A stretch of 64,000 nucleotides of DNA from Polymorphobacter_B sp038225475. Lineage in GTDB: Bacteria; Pseudomonadota; Alphaproteobacteria; Sphingomonadales; Sphingomonadaceae. This document shows positions 1-7,679 of this stretch, piece after piece. Numbering within the stretch: position 1 is the stretch's first letter; each line of letters starts with the position of its first letter. Position numbers and translations under genes: made by a program. The notes beneath the pieces are model-generated. The model worked only from the letters and a program-made list of their open reading frames with translations, was not told where the DNA came from and did not search any database. The stretch covers positions 76,966 through 140,965 of the forward strand of contig JBBRRA010000008.1 of the NCBI GenBank assembly GCA_038225475.1. The letters are read 5' to 3'.

Positions 1-322
1 CGCATTGACCGCGGCTGCACGCGGGTTGCCCATGCTCGTCGAACACCGCGACCTGTTCCGGAAACCGCTGACGATCGCCGAACTCGGGCGCTTCGATGCG
101 GTGGTCTTCGATCCGCCACGCGCCGGTGCGGCGGCGCAGGTCGCCGTGCTGGCGGCTGCCGATGTCCCAACGATTGTTGCGGTATCGTGCAATCCCAATA
201 CGTTCGCACGTGATGCTGCGGCATTGTGCGAGGCCGGTTACCGGCTCGAGCGGCTTTGGCCGGTGGGGCAATTCCGCTGGTCGACGCATGTCGAGCTGGT
301 CGCGCGCTTCGTGCGGAACTGA
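1..322 (+). CDS. Class I SAM-dependent RNA methyltransferase (RlmD/TrmA-like), C-terminal part
   Basis: This is the 3' end of a gene that begins upstream of the window; the reading frame is open from the first bases to the TGA ending at 322. The fragment carries the DPPRAG motif and, about 35 residues later, SCNP, whose cysteine is the catalytic nucleophile of the RumA/TrmA family of uracil-5 methyltransferases acting on 23S rRNA or tRNA. The order and spacing of these motifs and the short tail after them are normal for the family. The N-terminal TRAM or Fe-S region cannot be seen, so RlmC, RlmD and TrmA cannot be told apart. Confidence 0.85.
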   Translation, partial: ALTAAARGLPMLVEHRDLFRKPLTIAELGRFDAVVFDPPRAGAAAQVAVLAAADVPTIVAVSCNPNTFARDAAALCEAGYRLERLWPVGQFRWSTHVELVARFVRN

Positions 323-340
323 CGGCAACAGGGGGCTTCG

Positions 341-559
341 ATGAGCGACGAAACACGCGACAGCAACGGCAGCATCCTTGCCGACGGCGACAATGTTACG
401 CTGATCAAGGATTTAAAGGTCAAGGGCACATCGGTCACGATCAAGCGTGGCACGATGGTCAAGGGAATCCGCTTGACCGGCAACCCGGACGAAATCGACT
501 GCCGCGTCGACAAGGTGAAGGGGCTCGTTCTGCGGACCGAATTCGTCCGCAAGGCTTGA
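341..559 (+). CDS. PhnA/YjdM-like domain protein
   Basis: A 72-residue protein matching the C-terminal PhnA domain of the YjdM family (pattern DSNG...LADGD...LIKDLKVKG...KRGT...LRTEFVRKA). The longer family members have an N-terminal zinc ribbon, which is absent here. Despite the historical name there is no phosphonate operon nearby, and the molecular role is not known. It starts 18 bp after the methyltransferase stop. Its last 147 bp lie antisense to the 3' end of the convergent deoxyhypusine-synthase-like gene, an unusually long overlap. Confidence 0.8.
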   Translation: MSDETRDSNGSILADGDNVTLIKDLKVKGTSVTIKRGTMVKGIRLTGNPDEIDCRVDKVKGLVLRTEFVRKA

Positions 560-1618
560 GCCCGCGCCGCCTCGGGCGAACATCTTGCCATAGGCGCGCT
601 TTGCCCGATCCTTCCAGTGGCCGCGGTGATACGCGTCGGAGGCGAGCAGCGGCATCACCGACCCGGCTTCAGCGAACACCATCTGCTCGAGCGCGGTCGA
701 GACCTTGCCCCAGCTCGCGGCTTCCTTGAGCGTCGATGACGAGCATGCGCCGTCCCGGGTGTCGGCGACGGTGATCTGCACGGCGTATTTGTGGACGTCG
801 ACATCATGGCCAAGGATTTCGGCGCAGACGACGGTGTCCTGGATGAAGTTCTTGGGCACACCGCCGCCGATCATCAGCAGCCCAGTGACGCCGGCCTTGA
901 TCTTGATGTCGGTCAGTTCGCGGAAGTCGGCGATCGCGTCGAGCACCATGTACGGCTGGCCCGCCTTGGCGCGTTCGACCTGATGCTTCACCAGACCGAA
1001 GCCGGCCGACGAATCGACGAACGCCGGGCAGAAGATCGGCACGTCATGCTCATACGCCAGCTTGACGAGGCTGTTGTCCTTCTTGCCATGCTCGCTCAGA
1101 TACTTGCCCATTTCGCGGATGAACGCGCGGCTCGAATAGGGCTTGGCCTCGAGGCCCTGCGCGATCTCGAAGATCGTGTGGTCGCAGTCCTGCAACTGCT
1201 CCTCGTCGATATAGGTGTCATAGATCCGGTCGATATACAGCGAGCGGAGGACGTTATCGTCGGGGATTTCAAGCGCTTGATAATGCTTGTGGCCAAGCCC
1301 TTCGAAGAAATCCATGTCGACGATCGTGGCCCCGGTGGCGACGATGCCGTCGATCATGTTGTTCGCCAGCAGGTCGGCATACAGGTCCATGCACCCGCCC
1401 GCGCTGGTCGAGCCGGCGATGACAAGAAAGATCGAGCAGTCCTTGTCCGCCAGCATCTGGTTGTAGATGCCGGTGGCGCGCGCCAGATCGCGGCTGGTAA
1501 AGCTCATGCCGCCCATCTGGTCGATGATCGGTCGCGCGTCGAAGCTCTTGATGTCGATGTGGCGCACTTCGGTCGACAGCAGCTCGGCCTTGCGCTGCGC
1601 GTTGATCTGGTCGGTCAT
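413..1618 (-). CDS. Deoxyhypusine synthase-like protein (probable homospermidine synthase)
   Basis: A 401-residue member of the deoxyhypusine synthase fold. The NAD-site region GSTSAGG, the GGGVPK segment (about residues 251-256) and the SWGK motif are all present; K305 of SWGK matches the catalytic lysine of eukaryotic DHS. Bacteria lack eIF5A, and bacterial DHS-like enzymes are thought to transfer the aminobutyl group of one polyamine to another, giving sym-homospermidine or related products. The gene follows an ornithine decarboxylase on the same strand after about 100 bp, which supports a polyamine role (inference). The start is the ATG before TDQINAQ. Residues from about 353 on form a tail antisense to the PhnA gene and look like read-through past the normal family C-terminus. 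Confidence 0.85.
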   Translation of the reverse strand: MTDQINAQRKAELLSTEVRHIDIKSFDARPIIDQMGGMSFTSRDLARATGIYNQMLADKDCSIFLVIAGSTSAGGCMDLYADLLANNMIDGIVATGATIVDMDFFEGLGHKHYQALEIPDDNVLRSLYIDRIYDTYIDEEQLQDCDHTIFEIAQGLEAKPYSSRAFIREMGKYLSEHGKKDNSLVKLAYEHDVPIFCPAFVDSSAGFGLVKHQVERAKAGQPYMVLDAIADFRELTDIKIKAGVTGLLMIGGGVPKNFIQDTVVCAEILGHDVDVHKYAVQITVADTRDGACSSSTLKEAASWGKVSTALEQMVFAEAGSVMPLLASDAYHRGHWKDRAKRAYGKMFARGGAGSSLADEFGPQNEPLHLVDAAVDFVRVAGQADSLDHRATLDRDRCALDL

Positions 1619-1719
1619 GGGTCTACTCCGGATACCTTGCCGCTCCCCGTCCGGCACGCGCGGGATCGGGGTCGGGTGTCTGTTCGAATGCGGGCGGCAC
1701 CGCAACCGGTGCCGCCGCG

Positions 1720-2904
1720 TTACTTCCTGATTGCCGTAACCGTGTGGCGTGACGGTTCGGTGACGTCGGCATAGGCGCTCGCCATCGGCTCGTCGGTGGC
1801 GATGACCGTGTCGCCGGCGGTGAAGCCGTTGAACGCGGTCCGCATCGCCGAGCCATAGGCCCCGAGCATGCCGATCTCGAGATAATCACCCGCCTGCACG
1901 TCGGCGGGCAGCATGAATGGTCCGCGCATGAAGTCCATGTCATCGCACGTCGGCCCGTAAAAGCTGAACGCCAGCTCCTTGGTGTGCGATTCGCGCAGCA
2001 GCTTCACCGGAAAGCGCCAGTCTATGTGTGCGGCATCGAACAATGCGCCATAGGCGCCGTCGTTGATGAACAGCACATCGTCGCGACGCCGTTCGACGCG
2101 GACCACGATGCTGGCATATTCGGCGCTGAGCGCGCGGCCGGGTTCGCACCACAGTTCGGCGGAATAGCTGATCGGCAGCGCTTCGAACGCGCGGTGGATG
2201 ACTTCGAAATACCGGTCCATCGGGCCGGCTTCCATGTCGGGATAAACCGACGGAAAGCCGCCGCCGACGTCGATGACATCGACCGTGACCCCCGCCGCGA
2301 CGATCGCGGCGCGGACCAGCACCATCGCGTCGCCGTACGCCGCCGGGCTCATCGCCTGGCTGCCGACGTGGAAACAGATGCCGAGCGCGTCGGCGGCCTG
2401 CCGCGCTGCCATCAGCAGCGGCGCGGACTCGTCGACACCGACGCCGAACTTCGCCGCAAGGCTGAGCTTGGAATGCGACGACGAGACGCGCAGCCGGACG
2501 CACAGCGTCAGGTCGGTGGCAGCACCGGTCGCTTCGACGATCTTGTCGAGCTCCTCAAGGCTGTCGAGCGAGAAGGTCCGCACGCCATGTTCGAAATACG
2601 CCTCGACGATGGCTTCGGGAGCCTTCACCGGATGCATGAAGCACAGCGTCGCGTCGGGAAGCAGGCCACGCACAAGGCGTACCTCGGCGATCGAGGCGAC
2701 GTCGAAATGCGTAATTCCACCTTCCCACAACAGACGGATCAGCTCGGGCGACGGATTGGCTTTGACCGCATACATCGAGGTACCCGGAAACTTCGAAACG
2801 AAGTACTGGGCAGCGCGGAGCGCGGCGTGTGGGCGGACGAGGGTAACGGGTTGCGACGGACGACGGTCGCGGGCTACCCCCAGCGCGTTGCTGGGCTTAT
2901 GCAA
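1720..2904 (-). CDS. Type III PLP-dependent ornithine decarboxylase
   Basis: A 394-residue alanine-racemase-fold decarboxylase, making putrescine from ornithine (some relatives also use lysine). The PLP lysine is K48 in YAVKANP. Further motifs are VGSQ (about 180-183), the GGG phosphate loop (214-216), CEPGR (253-257) and the active-site C320-D321 in TCDDMD. The full motif set and the length suggest an active enzyme. The start is taken as TTG, with GGAGG nine bases upstream; no better ATG is in frame. The DHS-like gene lies downstream on the same strand and would use the putrescine. Confidence 0.88.
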   Translation of the reverse strand: MHKPSNALGVARDRRPSQPVTLVRPHAALRAAQYFVSKFPGTSMYAVKANPSPELIRLLWEGGITHFDVASIAEVRLVRGLLPDATLCFMHPVKAPEAIVEAYFEHGVRTFSLDSLEELDKIVEATGAATDLTLCVRLRVSSSHSKLSLAAKFGVGVDESAPLLMAARQAADALGICFHVGSQAMSPAAYGDAMVLVRAAIVAAGVTVDVIDVGGGFPSVYPDMEAGPMDRYFEVIHRAFEALPISYSAELWCEPGRALSAEYASIVVRVERRRDDVLFINDGAYGALFDAAHIDWRFPVKLLRESHTKELAFSFYGPTCDDMDFMRGPFMLPADVQAGDYLEIGMLGAYGSAMRTAFNGFTAGDTVIATDEPMASAYADVTEPSRHTVTAIRK

Positions 2905-3091
2905 TTCAAGGGACCTCCGGGGCGTCAGTTAGCTACAAATGGGTAGCACCAAAGCTGCCTTGCGGTTGGAAGTCCCCATGGGGCAGCGAGCGGTTAATTA
3001 GGGTTGGCGGACCCCGGTGTAAAGTAGTTTTTTGTGACAGCGTTTTTTGCAGTATTCCCTTGGCCGATCATCGACTTAGCGTGGAGGTAAA
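2905..3091. promoter_or_regulatory. Divergent intergenic region between ornithine decarboxylase and threonine dehydratase
   Basis: A 187-bp non-coding gap holding the start regions of two divergent genes. It is AT-richer than its surroundings, with T-runs near 3030-3050. A GGAGG at 3083-3087 serves the GTG start at 3092, and another on the minus strand serves the TTG at 2904. No recognised operator or riboswitch was found. Confidence 0.5.
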
Positions 3092-4060
3092 GTGGACGCT
3101 TTTTCAACGGTTTCCGGGTCCGATGTGCGAGCCGCTGCGGTTCGCGTGCACGCGGTTGCGGTGCGCACGCCGCTGCTCCGGTGCGATGCGCTCGACACGG
3201 CGACCGGCGCAACGCTGTGGCTCAAGCCCGAATGTCTGCAGCGCACCGGCTCGTTCAAATTCCGCGGCGCGTATAATCGACTCGCCGCAATGCGCCCCGA
3301 CCAGCGCGCGGCGGGCGTCGTCGCCTATTCGAGCGGCAACCATGCGCAAGGCGTGGCGCTGGCGGCGCGGCTGCTCGGCATGCCCGCGACGATTGTGATG
3401 CCGTCGGATGCGCCCGCGGTAAAGGTGGCGGCCACGCGCGGCTACGGCGCAACCGTCGTGTTCTACGACCGGTTGACCGAGAACCGCGACGCGATCGGGA
3501 CGGCGCTTGCTGCGCGGACGGGCGCAGTGCTGGTGCCGCCGTTCGACGATGCGCATGTCATCGCCGGGCAGGGCACCGCGGGCCTCGAGGTTGCCGAAGA
3601 CCTTGCGGCGATGCGGGTTGCGGCCGATCTCACGCTGGTCTGTTGCGGCGGCGGCGGGCTGGCCAGCGGCTTTGCGGTCGGGTCGGGGCTGCCGGTCATC
3701 ACTGTCGAGCCGGCGGGCTATGACGATGTCGCGCGCAGCCTTGTCGCCGGGCGCATCCTGCCCGTCGACGATCCGCAGCCGACGCTGTGCGACGCGCTGC
3801 AGACGCTGAGCACGCGGCCGCTGCCGTTCGGCATCCTGCAGGCGCACGGCGCGCACGGTGTCGCGGTCGACGAGGCGGCGGTGCTTGCCGCGATGCGCTT
3901 TGCGTTCGATCACCTCAAACTCGTCGTCGAGCCCGGCGGCGCGGTGGCGCTGGCAGCGGCGCTCAGCGGTGCCGTGCCGCTGCACGGGCGGACGGTGGTG
4001 GTCATGCTGTCGGGCGGCAATGTCGATCCGGCGACCTTTGCGCGCTGCCTGCGCGGCTAG
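3092..4060 (+). CDS. Threonine/serine dehydratase family PLP enzyme
   Basis: A 322-residue fold-type II PLP enzyme. K56 in SFKFRGAYN is the Schiff-base lysine, SSGNHAQG (80-87) binds the substrate carboxylate, and the glycine loop GGGGLASG (186-193) holds the PLP phosphate. The length fits the catalytic domain alone: the C-terminal ACT-like regulatory domain of biosynthetic IlvA is missing, so this is a catabolic-type threonine dehydratase, serine dehydratase, serine racemase or hydroxyaspartate ammonia-lyase relative. Sequence alone does not decide between these. The GTG start is supported by GGAGG five bases upstream. It is divergent from the polyamine genes with no evident functional link. 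Confidence 0.85.
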   Translation: MDAFSTVSGSDVRAAAVRVHAVAVRTPLLRCDALDTATGATLWLKPECLQRTGSFKFRGAYNRLAAMRPDQRAAGVVAYSSGNHAQGVALAARLLGMPATIVMPSDAPAVKVAATRGYGATVVFYDRLTENRDAIGTALAARTGAVLVPPFDDAHVIAGQGTAGLEVAEDLAAMRVAADLTLVCCGGGGLASGFAVGSGLPVITVEPAGYDDVARSLVAGRILPVDDPQPTLCDALQTLSTRPLPFGILQAHGAHGVAVDEAAVLAAMRFAFDHLKLVVEPGGAVALAAALSGAVPLHGRTVVVMLSGGNVDPATFARCLRG

Positions 4061-4075
4061 CCGCCGCCCGACCGG

Positions 4076-4555
4076 TCAGAGCCCGAGGTCGCTCAAGCCG
4101 GGATGATCGTCGGGGCGGCGTCCCAGCGGCCAATGATACAGCCGCTCGCTGGCGTGGATCGGGGCGTCGTTGATACTGGCGATCCGCCGACGCATCAGGC
4201 CGTTTTCCTCGAACTCCCACAATTCGTTGCCGTACGAGCGAAACCACGCGCCGGCTGCATCATGCCATTCATAGGCGAAGCGCACCGCAATGCGGTTCTC
4301 GCGGAAACCCCACAGCTCCTTGATGAGGCGGTAGTCGAGCTCAGCGGCCCATTTCCGCGTCAGCAACGCCACGATCGCGTCACGGCCTTGCACGAACTCG
4401 GTCCGGTTCCGCCATGCGCTGTCGGTGGTATAGGCGAGCGCGACGCGCGCCGGGTCGCGGCTGTTCCACGCATCCTCGGCGATCCGAACCTTTGCCGTCG
4501 CCGCAGCGATGGTGGTGAAGGGCGGTACAGGCGGTCGGGCGGTTTCCATCTTCAT
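4076..4555 (-). CDS. NTF2-like family protein (DUF1348)
   Basis: A 159-residue protein of the nuclear transport factor 2/SnoaL-like fold, best matching DUF1348. Recognisable segments are RIAEDAWNSRDP, AYTTDSAWRNR and the C-terminal NDAPIHASERLYHWPLG. No enzymatic function is established for this family. The start codon overlaps the stop of the upstream PNPOx-like gene by four bases (ATGA), so the two are probably translationally coupled. It is the last gene of a three-gene group read away from a LysR regulator. Confidence 0.8.
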   Translation of the reverse strand: MKMETARPPVPPFTTIAAATAKVRIAEDAWNSRDPARVALAYTTDSAWRNRTEFVQGRDAIVALLTRKWAAELDYRLIKELWGFRENRIAVRFAYEWHDAAGAWFRSYGNELWEFEENGLMRRRIASINDAPIHASERLYHWPLGRRPDDHPGLSDLGL

Positions 4556-5178
4556 TCTCCCGTGGTGGCAAGGCGGGCGCGCAGTTCGGCATTCTCGGCC
4601 TCCAGCGCGGCGAGCCTTTCGGTGATCGGTTGCAGCGCGGCGGTGACGTGCGCCTGTGTAAACCGCGGCGTGATATGTTGCGGGCAATTCCAGTCGAAGC
4701 TTTCGAGGTGCAGCTTCAGGATTCGTTCGGCCTTTGCCTTATATCCCGGATCGAGCACGAGCGCCCGCAGCGCCGGATCGGCATCGAGCGCGACGACCTC
4801 CACCCGCGCATAGATTTTGAGCCGGGCCCGGCGGACATAGTCCATCAGGAACAGGCAGCAACGGCCGTCGGCATTGAGGTTGCCAAGGCTGATATACTGC
4901 CGGTTGCCGCGAAAGTCCGCGAACGCCAAACTACGGTCGTCGACCAGTTTCAGGAAGCCAGCCGGCCCGCCGCGGTGCTGCACATAAGGCCAGCCGGTTT
5001 CGGAAACGCTCGCGAGGTAAAAACTGTCGCGCGCGGCGATGAACGCGGCCTCATTGTCCGTGAACCGGTCGCTGCGGCGGTCGCCGCTGAAATCCTGCCA
5101 CAGATGGTCGCTCCCCATCAGCGCCTGCGCGGCACGCACGCTGGGGGTCGCGGCGATATCCAGAAAACCATAGCTCAT
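4552..5178 (-). CDS. Pyridoxamine 5'-phosphate oxidase-like FMN-binding protein
   Basis: A 208-residue split-barrel flavoprotein of the PNPOx-like group. The central part (SFYLASVSETGWPYVQHRGG ... LAFADFRGNRQYISLGNL) is characteristic. These proteins bind FMN or a related flavin and act as oxidases or reductases of varied substrates; this one is too distant from true PdxH to assign vitamin B6 metabolism. The end (about 185-205) is a leucine- and glutamate-rich helix that may form a coiled coil. The ATG start has GAGGA upstream. It sits between an AhpD-like gene and an NTF2-like gene. Confidence 0.82.
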   Translation of the reverse strand: MSYGFLDIAATPSVRAAQALMGSDHLWQDFSGDRRSDRFTDNEAAFIAARDSFYLASVSETGWPYVQHRGGPAGFLKLVDDRSLAFADFRGNRQYISLGNLNADGRCCLFLMDYVRRARLKIYARVEVVALDADPALRALVLDPGYKAKAERILKLHLESFDWNCPQHITPRFTQAHVTAALQPITERLAALEAENAELRARLATTGE

Positions 5179-5197
5179 GCCGGTTGTCCTCGATGAA

Positions 5198-5223
5198 GGA
5201 CCGGCGGTACCCACCGCCGGTCC
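5198..5223 (-). terminator. Perfect 11-bp stem hairpin between two co-directional genes
   Basis: GGACCGGCGGT (5198-5208) pairs exactly with ACCGCCGGTCC (5213-5223) around an ACCC loop. It lies just after the AhpD-like stop and about 20 bp before the PNPOx-like start, both on the minus strand. No strong T-run follows, so it may be a partial terminator, an attenuator or an mRNA stability element rather than a full intrinsic terminator. Confidence 0.6.
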
Positions 5224-5231
5224 GTGCCGCC

Positions 5232-5777
5232 TCAGGCGTTATCGCCAGCCCGCACGACCGGGAAGTCGATGTCGGTCTTCGCCACCTCGTTCAAAAAGTT
5301 GGTGAAGCTGTTTTCGGCGACCAGCGCGACGATCTCGACGATCTGCGCGTCGGTAAACCCCGCGGCGCGAACCGCCGCAATGTCGCCGTCACCGACATGA
5401 CCCCGCTCGCGGACCACCAGGGCTGCAAAATGGACCGCAACATCGGCCTTGGGGTCGGTCGATCCGCCGCTGCGGTTGCGCGCGATCTCTACGGGCGACA
5501 GCTTGGCGAGATTGGCCGCCATATAGCTGTGGGCGGACAGGCAATAATCGCACCCATTGACCTGCGCGACCGCCAACGCGATGCGCTCGCGCGTTTTGAC
5601 GTCGAGCATCTTGCGCAGCGCGCCTGAAAAAGCGGCGAAACCGTCGAGCGCAGCGGGGCTGCTACCGATCAGGCGGAACAGGTTCGGAACCACGCCGAGC
5701 TGGCTGTGGACCGCGTCGAGAATCGGCTTCGAGGCTTCGGGTGACGCGTCGATCGACGGAATGGTGAGGCGGGACAT
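5232..5777 (-). CDS. Carboxymuconolactone decarboxylase/AhpD-like peroxidase-related protein
   Basis: A 181-residue all-helical protein with the AhpD-type active site CDYCLSAH, a CxxC pair followed by histidine. This is seen in alkylhydroperoxidase-like members of the carboxymuconolactone decarboxylase family rather than in true decarboxylases. The expected role is thiol-dependent peroxide reduction or disulfide relay in the cytoplasm. The start has AAGGAG eight bases upstream. It is divergent from the LysR gene across about 110 bp that contain a palindrome, and it heads the AhpD-PNPOx-NTF2 group. Confidence 0.85.
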   Translation of the reverse strand: MSRLTIPSIDASPEASKPILDAVHSQLGVVPNLFRLIGSSPAALDGFAAFSGALRKMLDVKTRERIALAVAQVNGCDYCLSAHSYMAANLAKLSPVEIARNRSGGSTDPKADVAVHFAALVVRERGHVGDGDIAAVRAAGFTDAQIVEIVALVAENSFTNFLNEVAKTDIDFPVVRAGDNA

Positions 5778-5859
5778 GGCGCATTCTCCTTGCTGGACGA
5801 GCCGGAAGGCCCGCTGCCAATACAAATGCGCCTTTTGCCTTTATAGGATAATCCGTGAT

Positions 5860-5882
5860 ATTCGAGAATCATTCTCCCGAAT
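5860..5882. promoter_or_regulatory. Candidate LysR operator palindrome
   Basis: An imperfect inverted repeat, ATTCGAGAAT (5860-5869) against ATTCTCCCGAAT (5871-5882), sits in the gap between the divergent AhpD-like and LysR genes, 10 bp before the LysR start. LysR regulators commonly bind such dyads and repress themselves while activating the divergent gene. Binding is inferred from position and symmetry only. Confidence 0.5.
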
Positions 5883-5891
5883 AATGAAAGA

Positions 5892-6806
5892 ATGATGGAC
5901 CGTTTCGAGGCAATGAACCTGCTGCGGCTGGTGGTCGACAAAGGCAGTTTCACCGCTGCGGCAAAGGCGGCGCGGCTGCCGCTGCCCACGGTCAGCCGAA
6001 AGATCGGCGAGCTCGAGGCGCATCTCGGCACGCGCCTGCTCGCGCGCTCGACGCGCCGCCTCGCGGTCACCGATGCTGGCCTTGCCTATCTCGACGCGGC
6101 ACGGCGCATTCTCGACGATGTCGACGAAGCTGAACGCACTGCGGCGGGGGAATATCTGACACCCCGCGGCGACCTTGTGGTCACCGCCCCGATTTTGTTT
6201 GGGCGACTGCATATCTTGCCGATCCTGACCGATTTCCTGGCGGCTTATCCGGAAATCGACGTGCGGTTCCTCTTGTCCGATCGCAACCTTCACCTGATCG
6301 ACGACCATGTCGATCTCGGCATTCGCATCGGCCGAATGCCCGACAGCCCGATGCTGGCGACGCGTGTCGGCGCCATGCGAACCGTCCTGTGCGGTGCCCC
6401 GCAGTTGATCGCGGCGCATGGCACGCCGCAGCGGCCCGCGGACCTTGCGGTGTACCCGACGGTCAGCTTCAACCTCGATCTGCAGGCGGCGGCGACCAGC
6501 TGGGTCTTTCGCGATGCGGCCTCGCACGTCCGGATCGAGGTGCCGATCGCACCGCGGCTGTCGGCGACGACGGCGGAAGTCGCGGTTGCCGCCGCGATGC
6601 GTGGCACCGGGCTGACGCGCGTCTATCATTATCAGGCGGCCGCCGCACTGCAGGCGGGGGCGCTGCAGATCTTGTTGCCCGATTGCGAGGCGGAGCCGGA
6701 CCCGGTGCAGGTCATCCATGCGGGCCGGGACAAGCTGCCGCTCAAGACCCGCGTCTTCCTCGACTTTACCGCCGGGCGTCTGCGCAGCGAGCTTGGGGTG
6801 TTGTGA
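5892..6806 (+). CDS. LysR family transcriptional regulator
   Basis: A 304-residue LysR-type regulator. The N-terminal winged helix-turn-helix covers about residues 1-60 (GSFTAAAKAARLPLPTVSR, then the LGTRLLARSTR wing), followed by a linker helix and a periplasmic-binding-like effector domain. It belongs to the one-domain-swap type often found divergent from redox enzymes. The probable target is the AhpD-PNPOx-NTF2 group on the opposite strand, through the palindrome at 5860-5882. The effector is unknown. ATG 5892 and ATG 5895 are both possible starts; neither has a strong ribosome site. Confidence 0.88.
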   Translation: MMDRFEAMNLLRLVVDKGSFTAAAKAARLPLPTVSRKIGELEAHLGTRLLARSTRRLAVTDAGLAYLDAARRILDDVDEAERTAAGEYLTPRGDLVVTAPILFGRLHILPILTDFLAAYPEIDVRFLLSDRNLHLIDDHVDLGIRIGRMPDSPMLATRVGAMRTVLCGAPQLIAAHGTPQRPADLAVYPTVSFNLDLQAAATSWVFRDAASHVRIEVPIAPRLSATTAEVAVAAAMRGTGLTRVYHYQAAAALQAGALQILLPDCEAEPDPVQVIHAGRDKLPLKTRVFLDFTAGRLRSELGVL

Positions 6807-6904
6807 TCGAACCCGCCGAACAGGCGGTTCGCTGCAGACGAGTCATGACTTGACAGCCTTGCAGCCGTCGTAAAAGGTCGAATTCTACAATAAAGCTGGA
6901 TGAA

Positions 6905-7441
6905 ATGGCCGAAACAACCTCAGCCGGAAAGCTTGAAAAACTCGCAAGGTCGTTCGGCTGGCCGCTCGTGGCTATCGCCTTCATGGCGCTGTTCTTCGCG
7001 CCGATTTCGAAATGGCTCGGCGGTATGGGCAAGGCCTCGGAGATTACTGTCGGGGCGTTGGGCATTAAGTTTGATTCTTCGGCTTCGGCGGCATTGACTG
7101 CCGATTCCGAAACTGCCGACGCCGTTTCCAAGCTGACGCCGGATCAACTCGACTTCCTGCTTGCGCATCCCTTTGGCCAGGTCACCGTGGTGTGCGCCGC
7201 CGGACACTTCAACGCGAAAGCTCCCGACGTGTTTAAAAAGCAGGATCTTGACGAACCGACGAACTGGGCGACGCTCGAGAATTTCGGCCTGGCAAGCTCA
7301 CGTGCAAACCAAGCAGACAATCTGGAATTCTGCACGCCGGGCGGAATGAAATCCTATGAGCTGACAGATAAGGGCAACATCGTCAGGACCTATGTGAGCC
7401 ATGTCGCAACGCGATTGCTCAAATTCGAAAAGAAGGGTTGA
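6905..7441 (+). CDS. Hypothetical membrane-anchored protein
   Basis: A 178-residue protein that I do not recognise. Residues about 17-38 (GWPLVAIAFMALFFAPISKWL) form one membrane segment. A soluble part of about 130 residues follows and ends in a lysine-rich tail. The C-terminal region (MKSYELTDKGNIVRTYV) resembles the wing of a winged-helix domain, which is only a suggestion. Base composition is somewhat AT-richer than in neighbouring genes, hinting at acquisition. It stands alone between the LysR gene and the glycerol block. Confidence 0.6.
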   Translation: MAETTSAGKLEKLARSFGWPLVAIAFMALFFAPISKWLGGMGKASEITVGALGIKFDSSASAALTADSETADAVSKLTPDQLDFLLAHPFGQVTVVCAAGHFNAKAPDVFKKQDLDEPTNWATLENFGLASSRANQADNLEFCTPGGMKSYELTDKGNIVRTYVSHVATRLLKFEKKG

Positions 7442-7602
7442 CGCTGCGGATTGCCCTATCGCCAGTGCAATATTGACAAATTGTACCAGATAGAGTAATT
7501 ATTCTGGTTGTGTGAAACGGGAAAGTCGGCGCGTGACCACAATGGGCAAATGTCAGCGACCAGCGGCGGCTGCAGCCTACCGAGCGCACCGCTGCCCCCG
7601 CT

Positions 7603-7638
7603 ACGTGTCGTCAACTTCATCAACTTTGCATAGCTCGC
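7603..7638 (+). repeat. Left copy of a 36-bp inverted repeat flanking the glpDK-vWA block
   Basis: The 36 bases starting ACGTGTCGTCAACTTC and ending CATAGCTCGC recur in inverse orientation at 12092-12127 with one mismatch. Weaker similarity extends outward, with CTGCCCCC preceding both copies. This copy lies between the hypothetical membrane gene and the 3' end of glpD. No open frame is attached to it. Confidence 0.8.
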
Positions 7639-7679
7639 GCTGCGGCTGAGCGGGTGTTTCCACCGGGCGAATCGGCGGC

